Below are positions 6,454 through 7,937 of a DNA stretch of 7,937 bases, piece after piece. The stretch is from positions 1 through 7,937 of the forward strand of contig JAEDHM010000067.1 in NCBI GenBank assembly GCA_016296985.1. Reading direction: 5' to 3'. The translations under genes were made by a program, and so were the position numbers. The stretch is from Clostridia bacterium (GTDB taxonomy: Bacteria; Bacillota; Clostridia; Christensenellales; CAG-1252). Numbering within the stretch: the stretch's first letter is position 1; each line of letters begins with the position of its first letter. Under the pieces are notes generated by a model. That model was not told where the DNA came from, made no database searches, and saw nothing but the letters and a program-made list of their open reading frames with translations.

Positions 6454-6635
6454 GGGCGCTTTCTCCTTAGATGACTGAATTTAGCTGAAACTCTTCAGCG
6501 GTTGAGGAGAAAAACAGGGGAAAAGACGAGCTTTTTGTGAGGGCGCATACCCGCAGTGGTCTGTAACCGAGCAAAAGGCGAAGTATTTGCCAATGTTTTT
6601 CCCTCAAAAATCAGTTAGATAAGGAGAAAGCGCCC
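6454..6635 (-). ncRNA. ssrS: Candidate 6S RNA (182 nt, rod-shaped)
   Basis: 6S RNA binds the housekeeping RNA polymerase holoenzyme by imitating an open promoter and is a template for short product RNAs. Read on the minus strand, the two ends form a perfect 16-bp closing stem: GGGCGCTTTCTCCTTA (6635-6620) with TAAGGAGAAAGCGCCC (6469-6454). Inside is an asymmetric bubble, about 12 nt on the 5' side and about 32 nt on the 3' side; the 3' strand holds a hairpin GCTGAA-GAGT-TTCAGC (6499-6484). Then comes a terminal stem of 14 pairs with one bulge: TTGAGGGAAAAACA (6607-6594) with TGTTTTTCTCCTCAA (6516-6502). The apical part includes GCAAA/TTTGC. Length, closing stem, bubble and 3'-strand hairpin are the 6S layout. 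ACTGA/TCAGT could also pair across the bubble. No long T tract follows, so the 3' end may be processed. A different structured RNA is the alternative; the name rests on architecture, not on sequence identity. Confidence 0.6.
6571..6634 (-). repeat. 64-bp repeat: 5' third of the 6S-like RNA
   Basis: This is the intact-context copy of the repeat also found at 5137-5200 (63/64 identical). It supplies the 5' strand of the closing stem, the 5' bubble strand and the 5' strand of the terminal stem of the 6S-like RNA. Confidence 0.9.
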
Positions 6636-6643
6636 TGTTATAT

Positions 6644-6649
6644 ATTATA
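6644..6649 (-). promoter_or_regulatory. -10 box of the 6S-like RNA
   Basis: A perfect TATAAT on the minus strand, 8 bp before the A at 6636 that precedes the closing stem, so transcription should begin at the stem. The -35 region (about 6667-6672, TTTCTT) is poor, so strength may come from the AT-rich context or an activator. The promoter lies within the 48 bp between the ferritin-like gene stop and the RNA. Confidence 0.5.
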
Positions 6650-6683
6650 CAAGGTATTGCGGAAAAAAGAAAGGGGTTAAAAC

Positions 6684-7190
6684 CTATTTCCAAAAAGTAA
6701 CGTACTCTAAAATTTCCTTAAAGGCTTTTATATGCAACTCCTCTTCCTCGATTATGCACTCAATAACCGCTTTGACGCTTTCGTCGGGTATCTTTTTAAG
6801 CAGAATTTTATAATCTAAAATTGCCGTTTCTTCGGCGGTGATATTTGATATCAAAATCTCTTTAAGGTTGCGAGTGTAAAGGACTGAGCCTCCCGACCAA
6901 AAACGATTTCCAAAGGCCAACATCGGGTTACCGCCATAGCTTACGATAAGTTTTCCCAAAAGGTTGTGATGCTCCATTTCCACGTAGGCTATTTTTTCAA
7001 ACAACCTTGCAATATCCTCGTCAAAGGGAGCGATTACAAGGCTTTGATAAAGATAGGTCATAACTGCGGTCGTTTCACTTTGCCGTGAAGCGTAAGGTTG
7101 AGTTAAAAGTCCTGCAATTTTAGGGTTTTGGGAAACTTGCCAATCGGGATAACCCTTTTCAATTTTTACTGCAATAGAATTAAAATCCAT
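6684..7190 (-). CDS. Ferritin-like diiron protein, rubrerythrin-type without rubredoxin domain
   Basis: A 168-residue four-helix-bundle protein. The ligand pattern fits a diiron (or Mn) carboxylate centre: E39 in SETTAVMTYLYQ, E71 and H74 in VEMEHHNLLG, E120/E121 in TAEETAILDY, and E150 and H153 in EEEELHIKAF. Two ExxH motifs in the second and fourth helices are typical of rubrerythrin and related ferritin-like proteins. There is no CxxC rubredoxin domain, so it is closer to the short, stand-alone ferritin-like proteins of anaerobes, which handle peroxide or oxygen or store metal. Cytoplasmic; no signal peptide. The ATG has a strong AAGGAG site six bases upstream. The 258-bp divergent gap to the CBM20 gene holds no convincing promoter for this gene and no clear PerR box. 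The stop (TAG) is followed closely by the 6S-like RNA promoter. A manganese-catalase-like role cannot be excluded. Confidence 0.82.
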   Translation of the reverse strand: MDFNSIAVKIEKGYPDWQVSQNPKIAGLLTQPYASRQSETTAVMTYLYQSLVIAPFDEDIARLFEKIAYVEMEHHNLLGKLIVSYGGNPMLAFGNRFWSGGSVLYTRNLKEILISNITAEETAILDYKILLKKIPDESVKAVIECIIEEEELHIKAFKEILEYVTFWK

Positions 7191-7386
7191 ATAAATCTCC
7201 TTTTCAAGACTTGTTACGGACCGAATTTAGAAACTTTTTACGGTGGCAAAAATCCACTTGATACCGCAACACGTCCTTGGATAATATATGCAAAGGCGAA
7301 AAATTGGTTACACTAAAGTTTGTCCAAAGGATGGAAAAAAATCGATTAGATAATACGACAGCTCAAAAATATACTCCACCCTTCGT

Positions 7387-7415
7387 TTGACTTTAAAAAA
7401 TTAGTAGCATATAAT
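7387..7415 (+). promoter_or_regulatory. Near-consensus sigma-A promoter of the CBM20 gene
   Basis: TTGACT (7387-7392, 5/6) and TATAAT (7410-7415, 6/6) are separated by exactly 17 bp, in an A/T-rich context. Transcription would begin near 7422. This is the strongest promoter in the window, suggesting high expression of the small protein that follows. Confidence 0.85.
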
Positions 7416-7448
7416 AGAAACAAGAATACAAGTATAGGAGATAGATTT

Positions 7449-7772
7449 ATGGCAAAAGAAAGAAAATATTATTTTGGTATCTTCGAAGTTGACGCAAAAT
7501 GGACTGACGAAGTTTATCTTTGTGGCAACAGCGAAAATTTGGGAAATTGGAATTCTACAAAGGCAGTAAAATTGCACAACTTAGGAAACGGCAAGTTTAA
7601 AATCCGCAAAAGATTTACCTTAGGTCAAGTGGTAGAATTCAAGTTTTTGCGCAAACCCGATTGGCACGACGTTGAAAAGGGCATGTGGGGTGAAGAAATC
7701 CCCAACCGTGTTATCCGCGTATACGAAGATAAGCACGTTGTTGCAACCATCAACAATTGGCGCATGGACTAA
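7449..7772 (+). CDS. Stand-alone CBM20-type starch/glycogen-binding protein
   Basis: A 107-residue protein that is nearly all one CBM20-like beta-sandwich. Landmarks: VYLCGNSENLGNWNSTKAVKL (22-42, the classic GN..LGNW..xKAxxL start), VVEFKFLRKPDW (61-72), then a GMWGEEIPNRVIRV end (78-91) like the WE..PNR segment. W34 and W72 or W80 are candidates for the sugar-stacking tryptophans. CBM20 normally sits at the end of an amylase, glucoamylase or glucanotransferase; here there is no catalytic domain and no signal peptide, so it probably acts inside the cell on glycogen or imported glucans, perhaps as an adaptor. The ATG has AGGAG eight bases upstream (7436-7440), a near-consensus promoter and a strong terminator, so it is a single-gene transcription unit. 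Family call firm; role inferred. Confidence 0.85.
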   Translation: MAKERKYYFGIFEVDAKWTDEVYLCGNSENLGNWNSTKAVKLHNLGNGKFKIRKRFTLGQVVEFKFLRKPDWHDVEKGMWGEEIPNRVIRVYEDKHVVATINNWRMD

Positions 7773-7797
7773 TCTCTGTTTTTTGATTAGGGTTTGT

Positions 7798-7825
7798 AAG
7801 CGTGTGGGCAACCGCACGCTTTTTT
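7798..7825 (+). terminator. Intrinsic terminator of the CBM20 gene
   Basis: Stem AAGCGTGTGG / CCGCACGCTT (10 pairs, one of them G-U) with a GCAA tetraloop of the stable GNRA class, followed by a run of six T's (7820-7825). It lies 25 bp beyond the stop codon. Confidence 0.92.
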
Positions 7826-7847
7826 ATTTGTAAAATAGTACTTTATT

Positions 7848-7937
7848 GCGTGTTGAAACATGCGTCGATATAAATCCCTCGCGGGATTTTCGATATACGC
7901 TAAAGCGTTCGATATGTGCTATCGCACTCGATATGCC
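7848..7937. repeat. Tandem hairpin array with invariant TCGATAT linkers, open at right edge
   Basis: The heptamer TCGATAT occurs four times: 7865-7871, 7890-7896, 7909-7915 and 7928-7934 (steps of 25, 19 and 19 bp). Between copies lie different short inverted repeats: AAATCCC-TCGC-GGGATTT (7872-7889), ACGC-TAAA-GCGT (7897-7908) and GTGC-TATC-GCAC (7916-7927). A further hairpin, GCGTGT-TGAA-ACATGC with one G-U pair (7848-7863), precedes the first linker, and GCC after the last linker may begin another. The linker is constant while the stems change sequence but stay self-complementary. No reading frame covers it. The full extent is outside the window. Confidence 0.85.

Noticed and set aside
6454..6635. 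Riboswitch controlling the phosphodiesterase gene
   Set aside because: The 5' and 3' ends are sealed by a 16-bp stem with no clear expression platform, and the coding start is a further 156 nt away. A free-standing RNA fits better, although a leader role is not excluded.
7191..7386. Possible small gene or leader RNA in the divergent gap
   Set aside because: The only frame (7128-7316, plus) overlaps the ferritin-like gene start antisense. I found no convincing stem-loops, T-box or PerR site, so I see nothing to annotate here.
7848..7937. CRISPR array
   Set aside because: The repeated linker is only 7 bp, the units are 19-25 bp, and the intervening sequences are palindromes rather than unique protospacer-like spacers. 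No cas gene is present.

Overview
The window looks like chromosome from a low-to-mid GC Gram-positive bacterium, most likely an uncultured member of the Clostridia (Bacillota). The reasons are strong AGGAGG-type ribosome binding sites, Bacillus-like -35/-10 promoters, U-tract terminators, a Spo0J-type ParB and a Bacillus-like oligo-1,6-glucosidase. The lineage is an inference; there is no rRNA or ribosomal protein to anchor it. I see no insertion sequence, phage gene, tRNA or CRISPR array.

Layout: a TerD-domain gene (+), open at the left edge, ends at a probably bidirectional terminator near 1700. Most of the rest reads on the minus strand. In transcription order, right to left, it holds a diiron ferritin-like protein (7190-6684), a highly structured RNA that I read as a 6S-like RNA (6635-6454), a membrane-anchored glycerophosphodiester phosphodiesterase (6297-5281), ParB (5111-4200), a RadC-like protein without the metallopeptidase motif whose TTG start overlaps the parB stop (4207-3476), and a GH13 alpha-glucosidase with its own promoter and palindromic operator (3394-1721). 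At the right, a small stand-alone CBM20 starch/glycogen-binding protein (7449-7772, +) has a near-consensus promoter and a strong terminator. It is followed by a tandem array of small hairpins joined by an invariant TCGATAT linker, which runs off the window.

The most interesting part is non-coding. The minus strand of 6454-6635 can fold into a 182-nt rod: a 16-bp perfect closing stem, an asymmetric central bubble with a small hairpin in its 3' strand, and a long terminal stem. That is the architecture of 6S RNA, the RNA polymerase-binding open-promoter mimic. Its first 64 nt recur, 63/64 identical, in the 5' leader of parB (5137-5200). In both places the repeat begins at about the predicted transcription start. 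A third, diverged copy of the same 5' end lies just downstream of the RNA, ahead of the phosphodiesterase gene (6407-6443). So 5' pieces of one structured RNA appear to have been reused as leaders of neighbouring transcripts.

Functional links: the GH13 enzyme and the CBM20 protein both point to alpha-glucan use. ParB and the RadC-like protein form a translationally coupled pair with no ParA in view. The TerD, ferritin-like and phosphodiesterase genes look like unrelated housekeeping or stress functions.
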